NCBI GenBank assembly: GCA_034440635.1
Contig: JAOTON010000977.1
Location: 1,088,501-1,152,500 of the forward strand
Reading direction: 5' to 3'
From: Lepas anatifera
Lineage: Eukaryota > Arthropoda > Thecostraca > Lepadidae
Length of the DNA stretch: 64,000 nt
Made by a program: the position numbers and the translations under genes. The stretch's first letter is position 1. Each line of letters opens with the position of its first letter. Under the pieces are notes generated by a model. That model had not been told where the DNA came from. It searched no databases and was given only the letters and a program-made list of their open reading frames with translations. Positions 12,302-23,900 of the stretch are shown here, in pieces.

Positions 12302-14374
12302 TTAACCCGCGCCCCACCGGGGGTCCGGCGCCACCTTCGCCCCACCGGGGCCATCGATGGCCCCCTCCCTCTAACTCCGAAAGTATGGGCGTTAGCGCAA
12401 ATCTGCAAAGTGCATTAGAAAGCTCGCGTGAATTCAGTAAGAAATTACTTGGCATGTTTTAGCGCTCAGGTCCATGGTTTGACCTCCAGAGGTCAAATTA
12501 GGTCAAAATCGGCTATTTTCACTCAAATATGCAATGCTTAACCCTCGCCCCACCGAAGGGGCCATCGATGGCCCCCCTAAGGTTTTTTCCGAGATAGCAG
12601 GAAAACGACGAGGCGCAGCGCCGCAGTTGAGGGCTCTACCTCTCACTGCATCATTTTCCCATCATCCCTGAAATTTTTTACCCCGGGTCACCCAAGGTCA
12701 GGTCACCAGACGAGGTCAACCAAGGTCACCTCACTTCACCTTTAGAGCTCTGTAAGAGCTACATTTCAAAGTCGATCGATTTGAAACTTCCTACACTTCA
12801 TGACCCCTCCAGGGTCTACAAGGTGTATATCCGGGATTTTTCGATTTCGTGCCCTGAGGTCAGGTCACGAGGCGACCTCTCCCATTGGAAAAGCATGGGG
12901 AAAAGCTATTTCATGATATAAAAGCCACAAAAATGATTGCAAATACTCAGACTGCTCAGAACAACGTTTTTGGACACCCTTTCACGTATCCCAGGGGTCA
13001 TATTTGCCCTTTGACTTTTCCAAGGTCATCCAAGGTCACCAGAGGTCAAGAACAGTATTTTGACAATAACTTTTGACCTAATTGACCTAGAGCGGTGAAA
13101 CAAACACCATCGTGTTTGTCTTGTCACTGGCTTTTATTTGATATACGGCAAGGTCACTTTTTGACCTTTCGTGACCTCAGGTCATATTAGGTCACGAGGT
13201 GACCTCTGGCGGTCAAACCAATGGCGGGAGGTCTTTACGTTCCACATAGCGGAAAAAGTACTGGCAATTTGCTATCAAATGTACTTTACCAGGCCTCAAT
13301 AGCTCTAATGACATAAGAGTTATGCCCAGTTTGCTTAATCATTGCATATTTGAGTGAAAATAGCCGATCTTGACCTAATTTGACCTCTGGAGGTCAAACC
13401 ATTGACCTGAGCACTAAAACATGCGAAGTAATTTCTTACTGAATTCACGCGAGCTTTCTATTGCACTTTGCAGATTTGCGCTAACGCCCATATTTTCGGA
13501 GTTAGAGGGGGGCCATCGATGGCCCCCCACGGTGGGGCGAAGGTGGCGCCGGACCCCCGGTGGGGCGCGGGTTAAGCAAACGGCAATGGGCATAACACTT
13601 GTGCCATTAGAGCTATTTGAGATGTGGTAAAGTACATTGGATAGAAAAATGTCCGACCTTTTCCTACTGTTTAAACGTAATGATCTTCCGCCAGTGGTTT
13701 GACCTCCAGAGGTCACCTCGTGACCTAGGATGACCTGAGGTCACGAAAGGTCAGAAAGTGACCTTGCCGTATATCAAACGAAAACCAGTAACGAGACATA
13801 CACGATGGCGTTTGATTCAACGCTCTAGCTTATATAGGTCAAAAGTTATTGTCAAAATACTGTTTTTGACCCCTGGTGACCTTGGATGAACTTGGACAGG
13901 TCAAAGGGCAAATATGGCTCCTGGAATCCATGGAAGTGTGTCCAAGAACGCTTTTCTGACGAAGCCGAGCATTTTCAATGTTTTTTGTGACTTTTAGATT
14001 ATAAGACAGCTTTTCCCCATGCTTTATCATTGGGAGAGGTCACCTTGTGACATGACCTCAGGTCACGAAATCGAAAAATCCCGGATACACACCTTGTAGA
14101 CCCTAGAGGGGTCATGAAGTGTAGGAAGTTTCAAATCGATCGACTTCAAAATGTAGCTATTACAGAGCTCTAAAGTTGAAGTGAAGTGACCTTGGTTGAC
14201 CTCGCCTGGTGACCTGACCTTGGGTGACCCGGAGTTAAAAATTACAGGGATGGTGGGAAAATGATGCAGTAAGAGGTAGAGCCCTCAACCGCGGTGCTGC
14301 GCCTCGTCGTTTTTCTGCTATCCCGGAAAAACCTTAGGGAGGTCATCGATGGCCCCCGGTGGGGCGAGGGTTAA
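12302..14374 (+). mobile_element. TTAA-target inverted-repeat element A1 (carries nested A2)
   Basis: A non-autonomous DNA transposon bounded by TTAA at 12302-12305 and 14371-14374. The left end reads TTAACCCGCGCCCCACCGGG and the right end GGTGGGGCGAGGGTTAA. Subterminal blocks include GGGGCCATCGATGGCCCC. A TTAA target with CCC/GGG termini is typical of piggyBac-type elements, but no transposase is present, so the superfamily is inferred. The body (about 1.03 kb without the insert) is densely studded with GGTCA/TGACC motifs. A second copy, A2, sits inside at 12538-13575. The same family is found at 44680-45709. Confidence 0.85.
12538..13575 (-). mobile_element. TTAA-target element A2, nested in A1 in reverse orientation
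   Basis: It begins TTAACCCTCGCCCCACCG and ends CCGGTGGGGCGCGGGTTAA, that is, the same family as A1 read backwards. It lies in A1 between ...ATATGCAATGC and GCAAACGG.... The uninterrupted copy A3 has a single TTAA at the equivalent point (44914-44917), so the two TTAAs flanking A2 are a target-site duplication. Confidence 0.9.
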
Positions 14375-15164
14375 GTATGTTCTGTCTTATCGGGAAGAAG
14401 CAGGGCATTTTTTAAGGAAAAAGTCAGTGGGGGGCATTTCTTGTGCTGGCCATTATAGCGTCTTCAAGGGATCGAGACCCCATTTTGAGAGGTTTAATAC
14501 AATTTAGACGCGTTAGTGTTAAAAAATGTTTCTCATTTTTTAGTTATTGCAAGTTTAGAGATTATAGGTGCTTCCAAGGGCTGCCAGGTTTTTTCAGCGG
14601 AAAAGGTCAAACCGAGTTAGAAAAAGGGGCCAAAGAGGGGCAAAATTTTATTTCCACTAAAATAGCCAAATCAACACCATAAAAGCCAGATTTGAGGCTA
14701 AAACGACCCCTAGCGGTAGTCATAAAACCACAGAAAAAGCGACTTGTATCACTGTTTAAAACTAAATGTTGGCAGTTTGATATTGACTTGACGCAATATT
14801 TTCAGCACACTACCCATCTAATAGGAAGCCAGGGGTGCCCTTCCATCCCCGCGTGGCCATCGAATGGTTTTATCCACATAACCAGAACATTTTTTTGGGA
14901 TCATCAATCACGCCCCCCCTCCCACCTTTTGATCAATAAGTTCCTGACCTCAGTCAAAATGGGAGTGAACCGGAAATTTGTATAACCAGCCGCTGCGGAA
15001 GGCAACGAAAAGCCCAAATTCGAAAAGTTTTCGGTACTAACGTGGAAAGTTTGCTGTCAGCATCAGGTTGAAGTTTGGCTGGCCCCTCACTTTTTTGCCA
15101 GTGGCGACGCTATGTATGCTACCACCACAGTAATAAATTAAAAGGCTAATCACTTCATACCGCC
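14375..15164. other. No gene recognised
   Basis: AT-rich intergenic sequence with a few G/C runs. Open frames under 100 codons show no domain features. Confidence 0.3.
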
Positions 15165-15730
15165 ACACCAGCAACCAGTCTTACGCACTTTAACTACACC
15201 GTGTCCCGTCTAATCCACGAACGAGCTCTTAGCGCTGACAACTGACTGCGTGTGAAATGAGAGCATCATGCAATGTCACGGTACTGGCTGGGGATGTGGG
15301 CTTCCGGTCGGATAGAACAGATGTTTGATTGGTTGTAGGCCAGCGTTCTTCTCCAGCGTTGTGATTAGTTGATGCTGAGGCTGTTTTGCCGGGATTTCCC
15401 GTAACTACGCGCTTTGTTTCGTCTACACACGATGGAGCAGACAGCCAGGGGTGGAAATTTCTAACACAATTTTTGTGGATTGCCAATTTGGGACCAGAAA
15501 TAGAACAGTTATAATTATCGGGTGGTGTTCTGTCTTATTTTCGTTAGGCAAGTCTGCATTTGGTCAATTTTAAGTCATCTGTCTATTTCACTGGGGGGCC
15601 AATTTCCGGGCACTGGGGGGGGCATTTCGGCCGGCTGGGGGGGGGCAAATGGCCCCCCAGTGAACATGTTAAAAAATAGCCTGGGAAGAAGGGTAAGTGG
15701 GGAAATGACAAGTCCTCAGTTTTTCGGCTA
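15165..15730 (+). repeat. Dispersed repeat, copy 1 (partner at 49635-50200)
   Basis: Shared landmarks occur in the same order as at 49.6 kb: GTGTGAAAT, CACAGTACTGGCTGGGG-like, GGTCGGATAGAACA, TTGATTGGTTGT, GTTGATGCTGAGG, GGGATTTCCCG, and further on CCCCCAGTGAACATGTTAAAAA. The copies are clearly homologous but diverged. Termini were not defined. G-runs at 15590-15655 are specific to this copy. Confidence 0.65.
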
Positions 15731-16082
15731 TGTGGGGACAATTTTCAACGCTGCGAAGAGAAGACTTGCTTACGGCGGAGGACGAATGAGCCTTGAGTTC
15801 GAGTTAAAATTGTTCATCTTGGCCAAAAGTTGTTTTGCAAATTTGTTAAATGTAGCTTGGTGCCTTAAAGGGAATGTGGCACCTTGGTCGAATCCTGGAA
15901 TTAAGAGTAATTAGGGGTACTTTTAGCCGAAAATCATGGAACCGTCCATGATTTCTCGAAAAAATGTACCATAAGCTCAATATTTTGATTTTTAAAATGC
16001 TCCTCTAGGGAGAGAAATAAAGATCTGCCTGTGGATGATGTCATGATCTGGCAGCCACTACCATATTCAATACGCTTCAAGG

Positions 16083-16920
16083 CAGGGGAGTAGCCAGGAT
16101 TTCGCTCAGGGAGGGCGGCACCCCGAAAAGGGCCCCTGCGACAGCACCAAAAGGGCCCTGATGGGTAAAAAGGGCCCTCCTTGTTACAGAATGAAGTGCT
16201 GAAGAGGACTTACCCGCCCCCCGTCCGCCACTTCCCCCCGGGGCCTCGCCCCTCTAAAATATGGGCGTTGCAATCTGCAGTGATAAAACTCGCGTAATTG
16301 TAAAATTACTTTTTTAGTGTCGGTCAATGTTTACCTGCAAATTAGGTATGTTGTTTAATATGAATATTGCCAACTGGCATACTCTTATGTATAAGTATTA
16401 GGCCTGTAGTTTGATAGCAATGGTATTTGTCCTATTAACGTAAGACCTCCCGCCGTTTTACCGCCATACTTACCTTTGACCTGAGTCAGGTAGACTGGTT
16501 ATAAATAGCGGACAAAAGATTTTTTTTGTTATTGGTGTTGTAAATATGTTACCTCGTATCTTATACCTTAAGGAATCCCTTATCGATTAAACTTTCGGTT
16601 GTAATATTTTTGGTTATATATAATAGCTTCCCTGTTTTCCAATAGTCCTCGTCCTACCTCAAATCAAATCCATAACCTCTGTGTTTAATTATGATTAATT
16701 GCTCTTAAGGTGGGGTGACTTTTACCTCTTACCTACCTTTAAATTTATTATACTGCCGTTTTCCCTTAAGAGGGCCCTGTCTGGTATAAAATGCCAAATT
16801 TGGTCACAGAGCATAGTGCGGGCGAGCCGCGCTTCGCGCAGCTCGTGTCCTCAGGCGGCCTCTTCGGGCCCTGAGGGAGGGGCGGCTGTCCCTGCCGCCC
16901 CCCCTTTGGCTACGCCCCTG
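16083..16920 (-). mobile_element. hAT-like MITE, copy 3, inserted in element F
   Basis: Starts CAGGGGAGTAGCCAGG and ends GGCTACGCCCCTG. It is flanked by the perfect 8-bp duplication CTTCAAGG (16075-16082 and 16921-16928). The other arm of element F, near 18420, carries the uninterrupted CTTCAAGGGCTTCG sequence, which confirms the empty site. It is itself interrupted at an internal TTAA by a degenerate element at 16210-16769. Confidence 0.85.
16210..16769 (+). mobile_element. Degenerate TTAA element nested in the hAT-like MITE
   Basis: It interrupts the hAT-like copy exactly where copy 1 reads CCCTCTTAAGCCCTCTTC. The left edge (TTACCCGCCCCC, then CTCTAAAATATGGGCGTT) resembles family A. The right edge is CCCTTAA at 16769. 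The interior is decayed. Confidence 0.6.
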
Positions 16921-17007
16921 CTTCAAGGGCTTCGATTGGTTGTAACTCATTGTGACATCGGCATATGCCGTCACACCAAAAGCTACAACTGTGGCCTGCT
17001 GCTAAGG

Positions 17008-18055
17008 GTAGGGGAGAGCGGGGCAAAACGGACACCCTGAGTGTTTTTCTAACATAGCAGACTCAATAGCGGGTCAAAAATTCTAAGCTATACACCCTGA
17101 CGTAGCCTAATGAATTGTTTCTCTAATGTAAGAGTATCAACTTCAAAAATTAAATTGGAAAAACATGGCAGGAAAATATATCAGCTAATGTTTTTTGTCC
17201 GTTTCGCCCCAACCCTGGGGCAAAATGGTTTTCAGGAAGGGGCAATATGGACAGTATGACCGGCTGTCGTTGTATTTCCTTGAGCACCCCCAAAGATATA
17301 TAAATCCACATCCCTGGCAGCCTATGTATTATGGCGAAAAAAACATAATGTTTTCGTTAAAGCGTCAACATCGCTTAAATCAGTTAACATTTTACTCTGC
17401 TTTCATTTTGGCACAAGACTGCCGCCCACCCTGGACTCGCCCCTGCCTTGTTTTCTCACTGTTTGTGACCTTACTACAATAACAAACTATATAATAAATT
17501 TTCCTAAGTGATTGGGGTAAACCGGATCATCAGACCATTTTACACCATTGTGCATTTTGCCCCGTCCGTTTTGCCCCACAGATACTCTCGATTCAAGTTT
17601 TGTGTCGTGTCGGAAAAAATAGCAGGCTTTGATATTTGAAATTGCCTTTACCCTAAGCCTACACTGCCACTTATTCATACATATCACCATCGGAACTGAA
17701 CTTAGTTTGTCACTCGAAAAAGACGAAGATTTAAAACTTGTTTGTTCTTATTTTGACACGCTCTGGAAAATTTGTAAAAATAATATTCTTCACTGGATTT
17801 TTTGCAAAACGTCTGATGGTTTCACAAATAAAAATCTTTTAGCTTTCTGTTCAACCATATAAGTTTTGTTGATACAGTTCTAAAACAGGTTATTTAGAGC
17901 TTCGAAAAAGTGCAATTTCTCCAATGCCCTGCGTAGTAACTGTAGTGCCTCTCCAGCCATGATGACGTATTGCTGCCAAACAACTTGAACGGGGTCTGGA
18001 AACACCAACAAAATACCAAAACAGCTAAAATCCGTTTTGCCCCGGTCGCCCCTAC
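17008..18055. mobile_element. Inverted-repeat element with GGGGCAAAACGGA ends
   Basis: The left end GTAGGGGAGAGCGGGGCAAA continues CGGA. The right end TCCGTTTTGCCCC continues GGTCGCCCCTAC, giving imperfect inverted termini of about 25 bp. Internal copies of the motif (GGGGCAAAATGG near 17217, CCGTTTTGCCCCA near 17567) suggest a composite. No target duplication was recognised and no transposase is encoded. Confidence 0.55.
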
Positions 18056-18107
18056 ATGTAAGGCACATTTCAGTTAGTTTTTAGCTTTTCTCTACGGAAA
18101 TTTTGAC

Positions 18108-18285
18108 TTTCAAGACAAATTATACATAGACTACCAGGTTTTCCGGCATGCTTTACAACTTTGCTATCTCAGTTAACGGGAATGTGGCACCTTCACAACG
18201 TGATTTTAACTGAGATAGCCAAGTTGTAAAGCAGGGCGGAAAACCCGGCACTCCACATTTAATTTGTCTTGGAACTCGATATTTT
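18108..18285. repeat. Foldback hairpin inside element F
   Basis: The arms GCTTTACAACTTTGCTATCT and its inverse AGATAGCCAAGTTGTAAAGC surround a 30-bp loop holding CGGGAATGTGGCACCTTC. Weaker pairing continues outward to AAGACAAATT and AATTTGTCTT. It looks like the centre of a second foldback copy sharing the terminal motif of element F. Confidence 0.6.
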
Positions 18286-18660
18286 CGTAGAAAAAAGCCA
18301 ACGCCTACCTGACACCAGCCCCCTCAGCCCCCGTCGCCGGCGGCCATTGTTGTGAGCTACTGGTGTGACGACATATGCTGACGTCACGATGAGCATCAGC
18401 CAATCGAAGCCCTTGAAGCGTTTCAAGTGTGGCAGTGGTTGCCAGATCGTGACATCATCCACAGGCTGATATTTATTTCTTTTTCTAGAGGAGTATTTTT
18501 AAAAACCAAATATTGAGCTTATTGTACATTTTTCAGAGAAATCATGAGTGTTTCATTATTTTTTACTAAAAGTATGCCTAATTACACTAAATTCCAGGAT
18601 TCGACCAAGGTGCCACATTCCCTTTAAAATCATGTTATAAAGGTGCCACATTCCCTTTAA

Positions 18661-20338
18661 GAAATATTTAAAATTGGTTGGTTCATGGCACCCCGGCACA
18701 GACCGGCACGATAGGCAGCTCGCATAAAGACATCCTGCGAATTTCCGTACATTCCAACGGTTTGAAACACATGAACTCAAAAGCAAGCACATATCGCAAA
18801 ATGAGACCTGGAGACCTTAACTTGGTCAGCCATGTTGATGTCAACAATTTCACATCAAATGACTACACCCATCGATGTACGGGCAGTACATTTTGTAGCA
18901 AATAATTAATTCACATTTCATAAAACATCGCATAAATCCTACCTTAGACAGGCAGCAGCGCTACCTGGGTGTAATTCAACCACCTGTAACACTCTACACC
19001 TTACAGCTCTACCAACAGCTGAAAGGCAGAATGGATAATAATAACGCGCGATATTTTGTTGTCGCATCATGTTATATATTTAGTAAGAATACAATGGCGA
19101 ACTGCCCCGAAATCTAATAAGATATGCGAATAATCATCTACAGTGACTGTCATTAGTTTCCAAAACTTTCACCTCCAATAATACAATACAGCTCAAGACT
19201 TGGTGGGGAGCTTGTATTGATTACCCAGTTGGCAGAAGTGAAGGAATATTTAGGGCGTAACTTGGAAATAAGGAAACATCGGCATAATCATCTCCAGCAG
19301 CCAGTGGAATGCAGCAGTAGCAAACAAGTAAATGTGAGGTACGCACTTTGCAGGGCTGGCTAAAGCCTAGGCAGTAGCAATAATTACAGACATACACGCG
19401 TGCCTGCGGAAGACTAGAACATCTCGAATCTACAACATGCATTCTTGCTGTGTGACAAGTAATGTGACCTCACAGATTCCAATATAAACTCTAACGAATT
19501 GAACCGCTTTGTACGAGCTTCATATATATGCCGACGAAAATAAAATACTAAAAAAGCATCAGCGCAATGTCACGCTACAACGTCTCATAATTACCGGCCA
19601 ATACTCATTCTATTCAAAACAGCTAAAGGAATCTGGGTACTATACCGCCGCTGATATCAGTATGCTAAGACCGAGCTGATAGTGTCCTTCCATCCCAAAA
19701 CATCCTGACTAGACGGGACAATATATCGAGCGTTGCATTACACCGAAGCTTTCGCTCACTTTCTAACTGGAATGTTGGATAGGTGGCACAACACCACACC
19801 AGACTTATAACGAAGATGCAGGCAAGATACAGCCATCACATACCAACAACAGATCAGCTCTGTGACGCTCAGCTACATGATCTAGCCGAGTAATATCTAC
19901 CACGCATCCTCACCACACCCGACCCGTGTGGACTTCCGTAGCTATGCGCAGCCCATAAATACCAGATGACAAATTATCCATCTTACACAATCCATCCACG
20001 ATACATGATCACAATGATAATACATAACATCGCTACACAAAATGCATAATCTCTGTCTAAGACGACCACATAAAAATTTAGCAACACTGGAATCACGATG
20101 AATTCACGTCTATGAGTTCCCATACTAACTCCACACACCGTTGGGTTGAAATAACAACCGTCTGAGTCTGAGTAAAGTGGTGGTTGCAGGCGTTTAGCAC
20201 GGCGTCGACCCTCGTCCCGAAGCGACTCTGCCGTACCCAAGCAGCGTCTTGAAGCCGTTACAAAAACTCCAAACGGCCCCGCGAAGCCGATTTACCGCAG
20301 CGAGAGCCGCATGGCGCACTGAAGCCGCATGGCGCCGT
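18661..20338. other. No gene recognised; 3' flank of synaptojanin
   Basis: AT-rich sequence downstream of the synaptojanin stop at 20339. The 3' untranslated region must lie here, but I saw no AATAAA hexamer on the minus strand close to the stop. No other gene or repeat was defined. Confidence 0.35.
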
Positions 20339-20958
20339 TTAAAACGCTTGCGACGGCGACTTGAAGACCACAGACCGCCGGCGAGCTGCGGCTAACCGTT
20401 GCGCTTTGGGGATGGGCGGCGGAACTGCCGAGCGGCTGGGAACCGGCGGACGCGGCGCCGTCTCCCGGCTGGGAACCGGGGGACGGGACGCCGCGTCCCT
20501 GCTCGGGACAGCGGGACGCGGCGCTGCTTCACGACTAGGGACAGGCGGCGCAGACGCGCGGCAGGGGACCGGGGGCGCGGCGGCCGTGCGTGCCGGTACT
20601 GCAGGTGGCGCTGTTTCCCGCGCCGGCACCACCGGCGGGGTGGCAGCAGTATCCCGGGAGGGAACAGCCGGCGGGGTGTCTGTGCCTCGGGCCTGGGCGG
20701 AGGGGACGCCGGTACCGGGGGCGGTAACGGGTGCGCTATTCCAGGCGCCAACGCTGGACCCGAACCCGTCCCAGGCCTGAGAGCCAGATACAGCAGCACT
20801 CGACGTGGGCGGCTGCCCGGCCGGTGCGTCCCAGGCAGGGCCGCTGCTCCCGAAATCGTCCCAGGCGGCGCTGGCAGGCGCTGTCGAATTGGCAGGCGTG
20901 TCCCAGGCGGGGCCGGTGCAGGGGGTAGCGTTCCAGGCCAGTGTGCCCCAGGGGTCGT
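20339..20958 (-). CDS. Synj: Synaptojanin exon 23 (C-terminal tail, AP-2 and SH3 ligands)
   Basis: Joined in phase 1, it begins [10 protein letters not shown] and contains AWDDFGSS and AWDGFGSS, then a series of PxxPxR ligands (PAVPSR, PVVPAR, PPVPSR repeated) and ends KSPSQAF at the TAA, 20341-20339. DPW and WxxF motifs bind AP-2 appendages; PxxPxR motifs bind SH3 domains of endophilin- or intersectin-type partners. Both are established for the family; the exact partners here are inferred. Confidence 0.88.
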
Positions 20959-23900
20959 CTGCCGGACAGTGGCGGCCGGCTCCGTGCCCTGCCCGGTCGC
21001 TAACGCACCACCTCCAGCCGGAGGCGCCTGCTCCGGCTCAGAGCCGCGCCAGAACACGTCGTCTTCGTCGCTGCTCTGCTGGCCGCTGGGAGTGGGAGCC
21101 GGAGCCGGCTGGGGCGGGGGCGGGGGCGGTCGCACCGGCACCGGGGCGGGCCGCGACGGCGCCGCCCGGCTCAGCACTGCCTCTTCACGAGGCACAACCG
21201 CCGGCTCCTGAGCAGCATCCTGTCGGTAATCAAACAGGGATCGCGTTTGCACCGCCAAAACACCTGGTGTCTATTACCAACCTCCTCGTCAAACGCAGTA
21301 CACGACCGAAATAATCGGCATTGCGCCAAATGACAACAACAATCGACCTCTTTGTGCGAGACCGTTAGCATTTCAGAACATTACTCCTATCACGCACGAT
21401 CACTTGCTACCCAGACAGGGTTTACATTACCCCTCACACGGACAGTCGGCCCTCGGCCGCTGAAGCATCTGTCCCCAGCAGGACCAGGCGGGTCACTGAC
21501 CTGCACGGCGGGCGGGGGCGGCTGCTGCGGCGGCGGCGGGCGGCTCGGTCTCAGCACCCCTCCTGAGCCGGCCGAGGCCTCCCACACAGTGGCGGCGGAC
21601 GGAACCTCTGCACGCAGAGAAGTATATGTACAGCACAAGACGAGCTGTTCGCCGGTGTAAGGCTTTGGAAATAAGGCCTCCAAGTACACAACCATCTTGA
21701 GATTCGGTTATAAGCCATGGTTCAAATAGCTCATCAAATAGCAAAAGCGAAAAAACGTCAGCCTACATGAACACTGACCCTCAAGTCACGTGACAATGTA
21801 AGTTACAAGCAGATCAAGAGTTGGATATTTACGCCGCCGGCACCGTGAGTCAGTCTCTGACCCTGACCACGGACCTGAGTCGGAGCCGGACTCGGCCGAC
21901 TCCGGCTGCTCCTCGTCCGCCGGAGGACACGCCGCGTCCTCGCTCAGCGGCAGGCAGTTGTCCTCTCCCAGGCTCAGCTCCTCGGCCACCTGGGCCGTCC
22001 ACTCCGGCGTCCGCAGCCGCACCGAGAGACGGCGGCCCTGCACCTGTGGCCCCACACAGCGCGTCACAGAGGCGGCGGCCCTGCACATAGCGTCACAGAG
22101 GCGGCGGACCGACACAGCTCATCACAGAGGCGGCGGACAGACACAGCGCGTCACAGAGCCGGCGGCCCTGCACAGAGCGTCACAGAGGCGGCGGCCCCAA
22201 AGCGCGTCACGCGGCGGCCCGACACAGCGCGTCACAGAGGCGGCGGCCCCACACAGCGTGTCACAGCGTCGGCGGCCCTGCACAGCGCGTCACAGAGGCG
22301 GCGGCCCCACACAGCGCGTCACAGAGCCGGCAGCCCGACACAGCTCATCACAGAGCCGGCGGCCCGACACAGCTCATCACAGAGCCGGCGGCCCGACACA
22401 GCGCGTCACAGAGACGGCGGCCCACAGCACAGCGCGTCACAGAGGCGGCGGCCCGACACAGCGCGTCACAGAAACGGCGCCCAGGCACAGCGCGTCATAG
22501 AGACGGCAGCCCGGCACAACGCGTCACAGAAACGGCGCCCAGACACACCGCGGCACAGAGGCGGCGGCCCTGCATAGCGCGTCACACAGACAGTAGCCCG
22601 GGGTACCACATGACACGGCAGCCGTCTCTGGACAGATTCTGGCTGGACGATGGACACAGGCACTGACTCCTCACTTAGCTCCTCCACCGGCCAGCTGGCA
22701 TAGCCCTCACAAGTCCGCAGTCTCTATACAGTCTAGGCACAGATAGGCAGCTCGCAAACATCTCCCAGGAAGCTTCTGAGACATTGGCAAGCTGAAACTT
22801 TCCGAAATTAATATTGAACGCGCCGAAGCACACGAAGTGACACTCGCAATTTACCGAGCTGTTGACTTGAGCGTTGAATAATACTGCCAGCCCTCCCGCA
22901 ACAGACTCCGCACCTGTACAGCGCCCTGCTCGGCCGCCGCCAGAGCCATGCCGCCCTCCTTGAACGTGGCCCACACGGCGTCCTCCACGAAGCGAACCAG
23001 TATGACGTCACCGAACGACGTCAGCGCCGCCAGCAGGTCGGCGGTGAAGCCGGCCAGCTCAGCCAGGTGGTACAGGTCTTCGGAGGCGCACTGCGCACGG
23101 CGGATCAGAGCCCAGTTACTAACGGCGGATCAGATCAACGTGTTGGCCGACAGGGGAAAACGGGGCAGCTGAAAAATTACAGAAAGTACAAGCCATGGTC
23201 AGCGCAGTGGCAATACCGAACTATACACAGAGTGGAAGCACGTTTGTTTCAGTATTTCCTTTTTAGAGCACACAGTGGGAAGATGCGCTTCAAATGGAGC
23301 CAGTAGCAGACATTAATGATCATACTCTTATTTGGCTGAATGCAGACCCATCAAAATTAAGTCAACGGTTTCCATTTGGAGGGAGGAGGAGGAGAATTCC
23401 TGGTCATGTTAACATCTAGAGATCAAAGAGGTCGTTGATTCCTCCTCCAACCCCACACCTCATAACGAGTGTGATAGAAACAAAACCTGATAGCCACTCA
23501 TAGCAACCCCATTCGGCCATCCTCCACATAAGCTGATCGGGCCATTTAACGAATGGTCACACCTAACCGTCACTTACCAGGACTATATCAATGTCATAGG
23601 ACCTCACCGGAACGTCCCGCTCACAACGGGACTATTAGTTTCGGCTGTGTGCGAAAAGGACCTTAGAGATGACAGAGCCGACTCACACGCGCGTCACTGA
23701 CTCACACCCTGACAGGGCCGTCACGCACACTGACGTCACGATGGCAGTATCAATCACTCACCGTGACGATGACGGAGCCGTCGGGCGGACCGGCCTGTTG
23801 GACCAGCCGCTGGAAGGTAGCGCGCCGGCGGACCGGGTCCACGCGCCGCACCGTCACCTCCAGCAGCGCCACCACCGGCCGGTGGTCCGACTGTTTCAGC

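Larger units (their letters stand above)
15865..18627 (+). mobile_element. Long inverted-repeat TTAA element F
   Basis: The left terminus is TTAAAGGGAATGTGGCACCT (15865 on) and the right terminus is its inverse, ending at 18627. The terminal inverted repeats extend at least 230 bp, to GATGATGTCATGATCTGG and beyond, with roughly 85 percent visible identity. Flanking TTAA is consistent with a TTAA target. The element has been invaded by a hAT-like MITE (16083-16920) and also contains an inner inverted-repeat element (17008-18055) and a hairpin (18108-18285). No transposase was found. A second copy of the terminal motif ends at 18660. Confidence 0.75.

Noticed and set aside
20361..21314. Long plus-strand frames opposite the synaptojanin tail
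   Set aside because: Shadows of the GC-rich coding exons 22-23 on the other strand.
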